Part shown: piece by piece, positions 15,995 to 25,134 of the stretch
How positions within the stretch are numbered: position 1 is the stretch's first letter
How the letters are laid out: each line of letters begins with the position of its first letter
Assembly: GCF_015057185.1 (NCBI RefSeq)
Contig: NZ_SVEV01000013.1
Span: forward strand, 1 to 64,000
DNA from: Pseudobutyrivibrio sp.
Lineage (GTDB): Bacteria > Bacillota > Clostridia > Lachnospirales > Lachnospiraceae
DNA: 64,000 nt
Reading direction: 5' to 3'
Translations under genes and position numbers: made by a program
The notes under the pieces: generated by a model
Database searches by the model: none
Told to the model about the DNA's origin: nothing
The model's input: only the letters and a program-made list of their open reading frames with translations

Positions 15995-17840
15995 CGTAAA
16001 TACCTCCGTCGGCTCCCATTGAATCTAGGGTTGCCTCGTAGCCGTCATCTGCTGTGCTTTCGACGATTAAATCTCCATCCTTAAGGTCCCCACCTGTGAT
16101 TTCAGTGTAGAAATCGTCTGCGATACCAGTTGTTACTGTGACGTTTTCTGTTTTGCCATCAGCCTTTTGTACTACTACATATTTGTTGCCATCAACATCT
16201 GTTTGAATATCAGATGTAGGCACTGATAATGCATTATCCGCATTTGCGATAATGAAATTCATTTTTGCTGTCATTCCAAGTCTAAGGGCATCACTTATAT
16301 CATCAAGTGTTACGTCTACTCTGTATGTGGCACGTGTTTTAGATACTGATGCTGTTGTGGATGAAGAATCTGTTGTTTTAGTGCTGTTTTTTGTGGCTGT
16401 TGGAGACACAAATGAAACTGTTCCGTAAAGGACTTCATCACCGGTAGAATCTGTTTTGATTTCAACTCTCTGGCCAACAGCAATCTGTGCTATCTGGGCC
16501 TCGTCGATGTCTGCTGTCGCCTTGAGGCTTGTTACATTATCGATTACTACTGCGTCTAAGCCACTGTAGGTCTGACCCTTTACTATATTTACATTTGTAA
16601 CTGTTCCATCCTGTGTAGCGTACACAATGGCCTTTGAAAGCTCCTCCTTGGACTTTTCAATTTCCTGTTGTGTGGAAAGTGTATTTGATTGAGTTGTTAG
16701 CTGGTTATTTGTAACTGCCTGAGATTGATTGATAATCTCCTGGTTGGCACTGTTTTGTACGTTACCAACATTGGATGCTGCAGAGTTTACGTTGGCATTT
16801 GCCTTTGCTACTGCGTCGTTTGCTGTTTGAACTCCTGATTCTGCTGCCTTTCGCTCTGCTACTGCTGAATCATAGGCTGTCTGCTTTTCTGATGCTGTTG
16901 AAACTGCATCATCATATGCTTTCTGGGCGTTTGTCACTGCCTCTTGAAGACTTGTGATTTCACTTTTAATGCTTTCAATCTGTGTGTTTAAATCCGAAAC
17001 ATCAGCTGCAGCATCCTCTGCAAGCTCATTATTTTTCTCATTTGTAAGCTCTGTTACCTTGCTGTTAAGCTCGCTTATAAGGCTGTCATTGCTGTTTGCC
17101 TTTGCATCATCAAGGGCCTTCTTTGCTGTTTCCACGGCAGCATTTGCATTATCAAGAGCTGTTTTTGCACTGCTTTCAGCGTTCTTTTTATCATTTAATG
17201 TGTTGTTACTATTTTGCTTTTCTCTGTTGGCTGCTGTCTGAGCCTGCTGAGCCTCAGCAAGGGATGCGTTTGCCTCGTTCACTTTGATTGCACCGTTATC
17301 CCATGCTTCCTGAAGCTGACGATTAGCATTATCTGTAGAAATAGCATTCTGCTGATTCTGGATGCTAAGGGCCTGCTGCTGATAGCTTAGCTGGTCTTCC
17401 ATGGTGCTCATATCTAGTTTATAAAGCTGATCACCGGCCTTTACCTGATCACCAACCTTTACATATATTTCCTCTACAGGGTATGAATTTGTGGTTGTGG
17501 CAAACTGGCTGGATTCCTCTGCGGAAATGATTGTTCCTGTTGCTGACAAAGTCTTTTGGATAGTCTGACTTGTTGCTGGAACAGTGATTGTTTCCATTTC
17601 AGTTTCCTCTGTACCAAAGGCTCTAACTGTGCTAACTCCAATAATTGTGGAGATTGTCAGCACCGCAATTACCATAGCAGCAACTACCTTTTTATTAAGT
17701 CTTTTGAGGCTGAGCTTGTCTTTGTAGGACAATCCTTCCTCTTCGTTTAGCTCATCATCTATTTCATCATCTAAATATTGGTCCTCTTCTGCATGTCTAT
17801 TCCAAAATTTTATTCTCTCTAAAACTTTCTTCATTTTCAT
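15987..17840 (-). CDS. HlyD/MacA-type adaptor protein of the ABC exporter
   Basis: The 617-residue protein has a 50-residue acidic cytoplasmic N terminus, one membrane helix at about 52-72, a lipoyl half-motif (YPVEEIYVKVGDQVKAGDQL), a very long Ala/Gln/Asn-rich coiled-coil hairpin at about 150-400, the second lipoyl half (AIVYATQDGTVTNVNIVKG region), a beta barrel and a membrane-proximal domain. The hairpin is longer than in E. coli MacA, as expected for spanning a thick cell wall. GGAGG precedes the first ATG. It heads the three-gene operon, which reads away from the two-component system; the shared region 17891-17964 holds the likely control site. Confidence 0.88.
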   Translation of the reverse strand: MKMKKVLERIKFWNRHAEEDQYLDDEIDDELNEEEGLSYKDKLSLKRLNKKVVAAMVIAVLTISTIIGVSTVRAFGTEETEMETITVPATSQTIQKTLSATGTIISAEESSQFATTTNSYPVEEIYVKVGDQVKAGDQLYKLDMSTMEDQLSYQQQALSIQNQQNAISTDNANRQLQEAWDNGAIKVNEANASLAEAQQAQTAANREKQNSNNTLNDKKNAESSAKTALDNANAAVETAKKALDDAKANSNDSLISELNSKVTELTNEKNNELAEDAAADVSDLNTQIESIKSEITSLQEAVTNAQKAYDDAVSTASEKQTAYDSAVAERKAAESGVQTANDAVAKANANVNSAASNVGNVQNSANQEIINQSQAVTNNQLTTQSNTLSTQQEIEKSKEELSKAIVYATQDGTVTNVNIVKGQTYSGLDAVVIDNVTSLKATADIDEAQIAQIAVGQRVEIKTDSTGDEVLYGTVSFVSPTATKNSTKTTDSSSTTASVSKTRATYRVDVTLDDISDALRLGMTAKMNFIIANADNALSVPTSDIQTDVDGNKYVVVQKADGKTENVTVTTGIADDFYTEITGGDLKDGDLIVESTADDGYEATLDSMGADGGIYVE

Positions 17841-17890
17841 AAGTTTCCTCCGGTTAATGTCTTTGTTTCAACACTAAGAATCATACAAAT

Positions 17891-17964
17891 CAATTCTTAA
17901 GAAATTCCTAATGTAAATCTAAAGAAATCTAAAGATGGGATATTTCAAAGATTAAACACTATTT
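17891..17964. promoter_or_regulatory. Divergent control region with tandem 10-bp repeats
   Basis: Two perfect tandem copies of AAATCTAAAG (17915-17924 and 17925-17934) are preceded by two imperfect copies from about 17891. Ten-to-eleven base direct repeats are the usual binding pattern of OmpR/PhoB-type regulators. On the minus side a TATGAT box (about 17858-17863) lacks a -35, so the repeats are well placed for activation of the exporter operon. On the plus side TTTCAA, 17 bases, TATGCT precedes the regulator gene. Confidence 0.55.
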
Positions 17965-18014
17965 TTATGCTAGTATAGGCTTAAGGTTAGTCACTACTAT
18001 TAATGGAGAAGCTT

Positions 18015-18725
18015 ATGAGCAAACAGAGAATATTAACTGTTGATGATAACGAAGAAATTAGAAATATTATAAAGATTCTTTTGGAGAGCGAAGGCTACGA
18101 GGTCATTGAGGCTAGAGATGGGAATGAGGCACTTTCTCTTGTGGATGATTCCATTGACCTTGTGATTTTGGATATTATGATGCCAGGGAAATCAGGGCTT
18201 GATGTTTGCAAGGGAATCAGAGAAACCTATCAGATGCCAATTTTGTTTTTGACAGCTAAGGGTTCTGATTCTGACAAATCCTTTGGCTTGCTACTGGGAG
18301 CTGATGATTATTTGGCCAAGCCATTTTCCCATGCAGAGCTTACTGCCAGAGTAAAATCTCTTCTTAGGCGCTATTACGTATATAAGGGCAAGGAAACAAC
18401 TGTAGCTGATGACTATTTTACTTATGATGTTTTCAAGGTCGCCAAGGACAGGAACGAGGTGTTCACTGTTTCTTCCACTGGCGAGGCTGTGCCTATTGAT
18501 TTGTCGGAGCTGGAATATCAGATTCTAAAGCTTTTGATTGCAAGCCCAGGGCGAGTCTTCCCTGCTCAGCTAATTTACGAAAGCATTTGGAATGAGCCTT
18601 ATTTTTACAGCTCAAACGCCACCATTATGGTGCACATTAGAAATCTTAGAACGAAAATTGAGGAGGACCCTTCGGCACCTAGACACTTGCTAACTGTATG
18701 GGGGAAGGGCTACAAACTTGTATGA
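18015..18725 (+). CDS. OmpR/PhoB-family response regulator
   Basis: The start at 18015 (MSKQRILTV) has GGAG upstream; an ATG four codons earlier is less likely. The 236-residue protein has a receiver domain with acidic pair DD near residues 11-12, phosphoacceptor D53 (VILDIMMPG), Thr and Lys switch residues (FLTAKG, LAKPFS), and a C-terminal winged helix (SELEYQILKLL through HIRNLRTKIEEDP, GKGYKL). It probably controls the divergent exporter operon through the repeats at 17891-17934. Its stop overlaps the kinase start by four bases. Confidence 0.9.
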   Translation: MSKQRILTVDDNEEIRNIIKILLESEGYEVIEARDGNEALSLVDDSIDLVILDIMMPGKSGLDVCKGIRETYQMPILFLTAKGSDSDKSFGLLLGADDYLAKPFSHAELTARVKSLLRRYYVYKGKETTVADDYFTYDVFKVAKDRNEVFTVSSTGEAVPIDLSELEYQILKLLIASPGRVFPAQLIYESIWNEPYFYSSNATIMVHIRNLRTKIEEDPSAPRHLLTVWGKGYKLV

Positions 18726-20083
18726 AAATATTGAAGCAAACTTTTAAATCCTTATACTATGAGCTGATTTTTGCCCTGATTATTTCCTTTGGGGTAAGTA
18801 TTGGACTTTTCTTCTTTTTGAATCATCTAAATGAAAACCTCTACACCTCTAAGTGGGCAAACACCACCTATTTGTACCAGCAGCTAAATTCCACTGTGGA
18901 AAATTTCAATGAGTATATTGCCGATAATAATGTGGCTTCCACTGGCTATGAGGATTTTGAAAAATGGTCCAAGGCACATGACTTAGTTTATTTTTATATA
19001 AAAAAGGATAACAAAACCGTGTTTGACTCTAGCCTTGCTAGCTTCTTGGCGGAAATGGATGAAGAGAATATTCCATACACTGACGAAGAAATTAAGGAGT
19101 ATATTTCTGATGATGTGACATGGTTCAATTATAAAAAATACGATATTACACTTAGCGATGGCACGGCAAAGCTTTATATCTGGGGTGATTTTGCTTATTC
19201 TCTTTATAACCGTATATACGTTATTAGTATTGTGCTGTGTGGTCTTATTGCCTTTTTAATTTTCATTTTATTTGTTAGGAAAAAGATGCATTATATCAAA
19301 GAAATTTCAAAGGACATTAGCATCCTTGAGGGTGGAGATTTGAATTATCAAATTCCTGTAAAGGGTAACGATGAGCTTTCACAGGTTGCAGGAAGTCTAA
19401 ATTCTATGCGCATCGCATTGGCGCAGCAAATGGAAAATGAGAAGAAGGCTTTGCAGGCTAATAATAGCTTGGTCACTGCTCTATCCCATGATTTGCGCAC
19501 GCCTCTTACCACTCAGATGGGTTATCTAGAGATATTAAAGGAGCACCATTACAATTCCAAGGAAGAATTGGATGAGTATGTAGACACCGCTCTTAAAACC
19601 TGTCATCAGATTAAGGAAATGTCCGACCGTTTATTTGAATATTTTCTTGCATTTGATCCTAACCCTGAGCGCTCCTCTGAGGATTTGGAAGAATACGAGG
19701 GCATGGATTTATTTATGCAGCTGTTTAGTGAGTTTTCTTTGCCTCTCATTAACCAGGGGTTCAGGTTTACATACGGGCAGCAGATTGAGCCCTTTAAGGT
19801 TCGTGTGAATATGAATGATATTCTTCGCATATTTAATAACGTATTTACGAATATAGATAAGTATGCAGATGATTGTGAAGATGTTGTAATTGATTTTAAA
19901 AATGATGAGGAGAAAGTCATCCTTTCCATTACTAACAAAATCAGAAAGGTGCCTCGCAAAAATGAAAGTGCAAAAATCGGTTTGATTTCCATTTCAAGTC
20001 TTATGAAAAGACAAAGAGGCTCGAGCAAAACTCGAACCTCTGAAGATACATTTTGTATTGAATTAATATTCCCTAAATATTAG
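18722..20083 (+). CDS. Sensor histidine kinase
   Basis: The start at 18722 gives an ATGA overlap with the regulator gene; a frame extension to 18698 is unsupported. The 453-residue protein has membrane helices at about 16-38 and 165-187, a sensor region between them, a HAMP domain, the H-box (ALSHDLRTPLTTQ, His near 256) and an N-box (RIFNNVFTNIDKYAD). The ATP lid lacks the usual DxGxG; in its place are ITNKIRK and IGLISI, resembling kinases with a shortened G-region. The kinase probably senses a cell-envelope-acting compound exported by the MacB-like pump (inference from context). Confidence 0.85.
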   Translation: MKILKQTFKSLYYELIFALIISFGVSIGLFFFLNHLNENLYTSKWANTTYLYQQLNSTVENFNEYIADNNVASTGYEDFEKWSKAHDLVYFYIKKDNKTVFDSSLASFLAEMDEENIPYTDEEIKEYISDDVTWFNYKKYDITLSDGTAKLYIWGDFAYSLYNRIYVISIVLCGLIAFLIFILFVRKKMHYIKEISKDISILEGGDLNYQIPVKGNDELSQVAGSLNSMRIALAQQMENEKKALQANNSLVTALSHDLRTPLTTQMGYLEILKEHHYNSKEELDEYVDTALKTCHQIKEMSDRLFEYFLAFDPNPERSSEDLEEYEGMDLFMQLFSEFSLPLINQGFRFTYGQQIEPFKVRVNMNDILRIFNNVFTNIDKYADDCEDVVIDFKNDEEKVILSITNKIRKVPRKNESAKIGLISISSLMKRQRGSSKTRTSEDTFCIELIFPKY

Positions 20084-20085
20084 GA

Positions 20086-20307
20086 TTACTCGCCTGGGGC
20101 ACTGTTGATGACCTTGCCTGTATTCCAAAGCATAGCAGCCTTCTGGGCTGCTTCTTCTCTGCCTTCTTCGGCTTTGAAGCCTACTGTGCCTGTGTAGCTA
20201 CCGCAATCTAGGCATGCTACATAAAATCCGTGGTCTTCTTCCTCTATGAGGGCTGCCCCACCACAAATTGGACAGTCATGTATTTCAATATTTTCTAAAA
20301 AATCCAT
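20086..20307 (-). CDS. Lar family restriction alleviation-like zinc ribbon protein
   Basis: The 73-residue protein has CPICGG near the start and CLDCG about 20 residues later, followed by an EEGREEAAQKAAMLWN helix. This order (CPxCG, aromatic strand, CxxCG, Ala-rich helix ending in LWN) is the signature of the Lar family, named for a prophage protein that modulates type I restriction. Whether this copy affects restriction is unknown; many chromosomal homologues have no such context. GAGGT lies upstream of the ATG. Only two bases separate its stop from the kinase stop on the other strand, with no visible terminator. Confidence 0.65.
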   Translation of the reverse strand: MDFLENIEIHDCPICGGAALIEEEDHGFYVACLDCGSYTGTVGFKAEEGREEAAQKAAMLWNTGKVINSAPGE

Positions 20308-20325
20308 AATTACCTCGATAGTGAA

Positions 20326-21621
20326 CTAGCTAACTTTAAGTTTGAATTTCTGAAGCTCGTGCTCTGAGTCAACCTCAGCAATTGTAGCGCCAAGCTTTGT
20401 AAATTTGCCAACAATGTCCTCATATCCACGCTGGATATATTTGATGTCATCAATAACTGTGATGCCATCAGCTGCAAGTCCTGCAATGATAAGTGCTGCA
20501 CCGGCTCTAAGGTCTGAAGCACAAACTCTAGCGCCTGTATATTTCTCAACACCAGTAACAATAGCTACTGTGCTCTCTACTTTGATATTGGCACCCATGC
20601 GAGCAAGCTCATCAACATATTTGAATCTGTTCTCAAAGATTGACTCTGTAACTGTGCTAGTGCCGCTGGCAATTCCAAGAACTGCTGTAATCTCTGGCTG
20701 CATATCTGTAGGGAAGCCAGGATAAGGTAATGTAGTAACGTGTGTGCTTGTAAGCTTGCGTCCTTTTCCAATGACACGAACTGCATCGTCGTACTCTTCG
20801 ATGATACATCCTGCCTCGATAAGCTTGGCTGAAGTAGCCTCCAAGTGCTTAGGGATGACATTTTTAATCATGATATCACCGTGTGTAGCTGCAGCTGCAC
20901 ACATATATGTACCAGCCTCAATCTGGTCTGGAATAACTGCATAAGTAGTACCGTGAAGAGCTGGAACACCAACGATACGAATAACATCAGTACCAGCACC
21001 TCTGATATTTGCACCCATACTGTTAAGGAAGGATGCAACATCAACTACGTGTGGCTCCTTAGCCGCATTCTCGATAGTAGTTTTGCCCTCTGCTAAAACA
21101 GAAGCAAGCATAATGTTAATAGTAGCACCAACAGAAACCTTATCAAGGTAGATATGGCTACCTACAAGCTTGTCTGCTCTAGCTGACCAAAGGCCATAGC
21201 TAACATCAACATTGGCACCAAGTGCCTTGAGTCCTTTGACGTGTAAATCAATAGGACGTGCCCCAATAAGGCAACCGCCAGGAAGTGCAACTTCTGCATT
21301 CTTGTACTTACCAAGAAGTGCTCCCATTAAATAATAAGAAGCTCTGATTTTCTTGATGTACTCATAGTCTACAGAAAGACGATTGATACTAGAACCGTTA
21401 ATCTTTACAGTGTGGTCATCCACGCGATCGATTGTAGCTCCGATATCTTCAAGTGCACCAATTAAAACATTTATATCTTTAACGTTTGGTAGATTTTCAA
21501 TTGTAACAGTCTCATCTGTCATAATAGCGCCAGCCAAAATACCCAAGGCTGCGTTTTTAGCACCACTGATCTCAACCTCTCCTGAGAGGGCAGTGCCGCC
21601 TTTAATTACATACTGTTCCAT
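20326..21621 (-). CDS. murA: UDP-N-acetylglucosamine 1-carboxyvinyltransferase
   Basis: The 431-residue enzyme transfers enolpyruvate from PEP to UDP-GlcNAc, the first committed step of peptidoglycan synthesis in the cytoplasm. The N terminus (GGTALSGEVEISGAKNAAL) and the catalytic Cys117 in LPGGCLIGARPID are intact, so the protein should be fosfomycin-sensitive. Length matches the family (about 420-430). AGGAG precedes the ATG. It lies downstream of the ABC exporter genes on the same strand and may be co-transcribed with them. Confidence 0.95.
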   Translation of the reverse strand: MEQYVIKGGTALSGEVEISGAKNAALGILAGAIMTDETVTIENLPNVKDINVLIGALEDIGATIDRVDDHTVKINGSSINRLSVDYEYIKKIRASYYLMGALLGKYKNAEVALPGGCLIGARPIDLHVKGLKALGANVDVSYGLWSARADKLVGSHIYLDKVSVGATINIMLASVLAEGKTTIENAAKEPHVVDVASFLNSMGANIRGAGTDVIRIVGVPALHGTTYAVIPDQIEAGTYMCAAAATHGDIMIKNVIPKHLEATSAKLIEAGCIIEEYDDAVRVIGKGRKLTSTHVTTLPYPGFPTDMQPEITAVLGIASGTSTVTESIFENRFKYVDELARMGANIKVESTVAIVTGVEKYTGARVCASDLRAGAALIIAGLAADGITVIDDIKYIQRGYEDIVGKFTKLGATIAEVDSEHELQKFKLKVS

Positions 21622-21665
21622 TTTATCTCCTGATACTTTCTAAAATTCTCTCTATCCTGCCAAAG

Positions 21666-23405
21666 TTAATTTTCACTTTGGCCTCGATATAATTTAGCAT
21701 AAAAGCCATTTTTCTGCAACAATTCCCTATGGTTACCATGTTCCACAATCTGTCCATCTTTAACGAATAAAATCACGTCTGAGCCCTTTATTGTCGACAA
21801 TCTATGGGCAACAACAAAAGTTGTTCTTCCTGTCATCATTTTATTAAATGCAGATTGTATTTTCTGTTCTGTACGTGTATCTATTGAACTTGTTGCCTCA
21901 TCTAGTATTAGCATTGGTGGAATGTTGAGCATTACCCTAGTTATACACAATAGCTGCATCTGTCCTTGGGATAATGCACCGCCCTCTGTGGATAATATTG
22001 TGTCATATCCGTATGGCATTCTTTTTATGAAGCTGTGGGCGTGGGTTGCTTTTGCAGCCGCTATTATTTCTTCATCGGTAGCATTAGGACTAGCCATTTT
22101 CAGATTATCTCTAACAGAAGCATTTTTTATCCAGGTCTCCTGAAGAACCATTCCAAAATTACTTCGAAGATTGTCTAGTTCTACATCCCTGATGTCTACG
22201 CCGTCAATTAATATCTGTCCAGCATCCACATCATAAAATCTCATTAACAGATTAATGATTGTACTTTTTCCAGCACCGGTAGGTCCAACAATTGCAACTC
22301 GCTGTCCCGGCATTACTTTTAGATTAAGGTGCTCAATAAGTTTTTTGCTTTTATCGTATGAGAATGCCACATCCTTAAATTCGATGCAGCCCTTGGCATC
22401 ATCTGTGGTATTAGCGCCTTGGTTGGTTTCAACCTCTGCATCAATCATTTCAAACAAGCGGGCTGCGCAAGCCAACGCGTTTTGGAACTCTGTGATAACT
22501 CCAGAAATTTCATTAAATGGTTTTGCGTAGCTACTAGCATAAAATAGGAAGCTTGTAAGTCCGCCAACGGTGATTCCTCCACCTATTGCAAGTATCGCTC
22601 CAAAAACACCAACAGCTGCATAGATAAGATTGTTAATCAGTCGTGTGCTTGGGTTGACTGTTGATGAATAGAAGGTTGCCTTCATGGACGCATCCGCAAG
22701 GCTTGAATTCATCACTACAAAGGATTCTAAGGCGTCATCCTCGTAGTCCATATTTCGAACTATTTCTTTATTAATAATCATCTCTTCGATGTAGGCTGTT
22801 TCGCGACCTCTAAGCCCTGCCTGTTCTTTAAAGAACTTGTAGGTTCGACCTGAGATGAATTTGGCAAGAAGCAAGGATGCTGGAGTAGCAATTACTACGA
22901 TTAGGGCTATTTCCCATGAAATGACTAACATGAAATAAACTGTTCCTAATATAGTAAGCACGCCAGTGAATACTTGTGTAAATCCCATTAACAAGCCATC
23001 AGCAAAGGTATCAGCGTCAGAAACTATTCTGCTGACGAAATCTCCATGTGGATGAGAATCTATTTGAGATAGCTTCATGTGTTGAAGCTTTGCAAAGGCT
23101 CTATCTCTAAGTTCCTTTGTGATGCCGTATGTAATGCTATTATTAAGCCTGTTCATAATCCACTGAGAAAAGAAGGTGGCTATGATGGTGATACACATAA
23201 CCCTAAGGACATCTTCTAGCTGGGTGTAATCAATTGATCCCCTGCCCATGATGCAGTCTACTGCTTCACCTGTAAGTACTGGTATCCTCAAGGTAAGAAT
23301 AACTGTAATTAATGCACATATTATTGATAGAAATACTTTAAATCCGTATGGTTTTAGTTCTATTAAAACACGATTTAATATCCTAGATTGAGACTTATTA
23401 TTCAT
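21666..23405 (-). CDS. ABC exporter, consensus-site subunit
   Basis: The 579-residue protein fuses a six-helix type IV exporter membrane domain (about 1-320) to an ATPase domain. Walker A (GPTGAGKST), signature LSQGQ, Walker B with catalytic Glu (MLILDEATSSID) and switch His (VVAHRLSTI) are all normal. Its partner, encoded eight bases overlapping upstream, has degenerate catalytic residues, so the pair should form a heterodimer like TM287/288 or BmrCD. The substrate is unknown; related pumps export drugs, peptides or lipids. Confidence 0.9.
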   Translation of the reverse strand: MNNKSQSRILNRVLIELKPYGFKVFLSIICALITVILTLRIPVLTGEAVDCIMGRGSIDYTQLEDVLRVMCITIIATFFSQWIMNRLNNSITYGITKELRDRAFAKLQHMKLSQIDSHPHGDFVSRIVSDADTFADGLLMGFTQVFTGVLTILGTVYFMLVISWEIALIVVIATPASLLLAKFISGRTYKFFKEQAGLRGRETAYIEEMIINKEIVRNMDYEDDALESFVVMNSSLADASMKATFYSSTVNPSTRLINNLIYAAVGVFGAILAIGGGITVGGLTSFLFYASSYAKPFNEISGVITEFQNALACAARLFEMIDAEVETNQGANTTDDAKGCIEFKDVAFSYDKSKKLIEHLNLKVMPGQRVAIVGPTGAGKSTIINLLMRFYDVDAGQILIDGVDIRDVELDNLRSNFGMVLQETWIKNASVRDNLKMASPNATDEEIIAAAKATHAHSFIKRMPYGYDTILSTEGGALSQGQMQLLCITRVMLNIPPMLILDEATSSIDTRTEQKIQSAFNKMMTGRTTFVVAHRLSTIKGSDVILFVKDGQIVEHGNHRELLQKNGFYAKLYRGQSEN

Positions 23406-25134
23406 TTGCTGCCTCCTCTCTAGGGAACTGGCAGTAATATATCTCCTGATAAATATCGCAGTTTTCCATAAGCTGACTATGTGTGCCTAAGCCTACTGCC
23501 TGTCCGTCTTCTAGTACAAGTATTTGGTCAGCATCCTTTACAGAGGATGCTCTCTGAGAAACTATAATTCGAGTTGGATTCCAACTGAGCTTGCTAAGAG
23601 CTTTTTTCAATTTAGCCTCAGTGGTCATATCAAGGGCGCTTGAAGAATCATCAAGCATCAAAATCTTTGGCTGACCAACTAATGCTCTAGCGATAGTAAG
23701 TCGCTGCTTTTGACCGCCCGAGAAATTAGAACCGCGACCATTTACAACTGTGTCTAGCCCTTCCTTTTGCTCTATAAAATCAAGTCCTTGAGCATTATTA
23801 AGGGCTGATTTAATTTCCGCGTCATCACTTGTGGCTGTTTTCATTGTCATATTTTCTCGTATTGTGCCACTAAACAATGAGGCTCTCTGAGGTACAATTC
23901 CAAAAATCTCAGCCAGTTTGCTATCAGATATCTTTTTAACATCTGTGCCATCTATTTCAATGGATCCCTGACTAACGTCGTAGGTGTGATTCAAAAGCTT
24001 GAGCAGTGTGCTCTTTCCCGAGCCTGTTCCACCGATGATTCCAAGGGTGCTACCTGCTGGAATCTCAAGGGTTATATTTACTAAATCCATTTCCTTGGTG
24101 TGATTATAGCTGAAGGAAACATTTTTAATAGATATATTTCCTTGGCTTAGAGCTTCACTGGTTTCCACGGTTTCTATATGTGTTCTCTCATCTGATTTCA
24201 TTTCCATCAATTCCTGAACACGATCTGCTGATGGGAATGCTTTCATCAAAAGCACGATAAGGTTTGCAAGCTTTATTAGCTCTACTAAAATCTGGCTCAT
24301 GTAGTTAACTAGGGCCACTACATCACCTTGAAGGATGTAGCCTGCTTCTACTCTAGTGGCTGAAATATAAATAAGTGCAACTATGCCAAGATTTACTATT
24401 ACGTAGGTTACTGGATTAAGCAGAGCTGAGACCTTGCCTGTATTAATCTGCATGTAGGCAAGCTCATGGGTTTTTTGTTTAAATTCACGACTCTCATTGT
24501 CCACCTGGCAAAAGGCTCTAAGGACTCTAGCACCTGCAAGGTTCTCAGAAGTAGCGTGAAGTATCTTTTCAAGACGTGCTGCAATTGTTTTGTATCGTGG
24601 CAAAGTATATTTCATGATGACATATACAATGAAAGATAGGAGCACTATAACCCCGATAAAAATAAATGCTGATTTAACATCTACTATAAATGCCATAATC
24701 ATTGCGCCAAACACTATAAATGGAGATCGCAAAAATAGTCTTAGAACCATGTTTATTGCATTTTGAATTTGGTTTATATCGTTTGTAATTCTGGTGGTAA
24801 GGACTTCTTCACCTACCTGATCCTTAGTTGCCTGAGATAAGGACAAAATCTTTTTAAATAAATCGTGTCTAATCTCTGATGCTGTGTATACAGCAACATA
24901 AGCACTAAAGTACTGGGCTGTAATAGAAAATATTAATCCCACTACAGCAAGTAAAATTAAAACCCCACTCATCATAATGATGTAGTGGGTATCTGAGCTG
25001 GCGATTCCCTTGTTAATGATTGATGCCATAACAAGTGGAACCAAAAGCTCAAATATCGCCTCTAACATTTTGAAAAGTGGGGCTAAAATAGCTCGTATTT
25101 TATATTTTTTAATGTATTGAATTATAAATCGCAT
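23398..25134 (-). CDS. ABC exporter, degenerate-site subunit
   Basis: The 578-residue partner has the same exporter fold. Walker A (GGTGSGKST) and signature FSGGQKQRLTIARA are good, but the catalytic Glu after Walker B is replaced by Asp (LMLDDSSSALD) and the switch His by Gln (IVSQRASSV). This is the usual state of the non-catalytic half in heterodimeric exporters. Its start codon overlaps the foldase stop codon by one base, so the three genes (foldase, both ABC halves) form an operon. Confidence 0.9.
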   Translation of the reverse strand: MRFIIQYIKKYKIRAILAPLFKMLEAIFELLVPLVMASIINKGIASSDTHYIIMMSGVLILLAVVGLIFSITAQYFSAYVAVYTASEIRHDLFKKILSLSQATKDQVGEEVLTTRITNDINQIQNAINMVLRLFLRSPFIVFGAMIMAFIVDVKSAFIFIGVIVLLSFIVYVIMKYTLPRYKTIAARLEKILHATSENLAGARVLRAFCQVDNESREFKQKTHELAYMQINTGKVSALLNPVTYVIVNLGIVALIYISATRVEAGYILQGDVVALVNYMSQILVELIKLANLIVLLMKAFPSADRVQELMEMKSDERTHIETVETSEALSQGNISIKNVSFSYNHTKEMDLVNITLEIPAGSTLGIIGGTGSGKSTLLKLLNHTYDVSQGSIEIDGTDVKKISDSKLAEIFGIVPQRASLFSGTIRENMTMKTATSDDAEIKSALNNAQGLDFIEQKEGLDTVVNGRGSNFSGGQKQRLTIARALVGQPKILMLDDSSSALDMTTEAKLKKALSKLSWNPTRIIVSQRASSVKDADQILVLEDGQAVGLGTHSQLMENCDIYQEIYYCQFPREEAANE

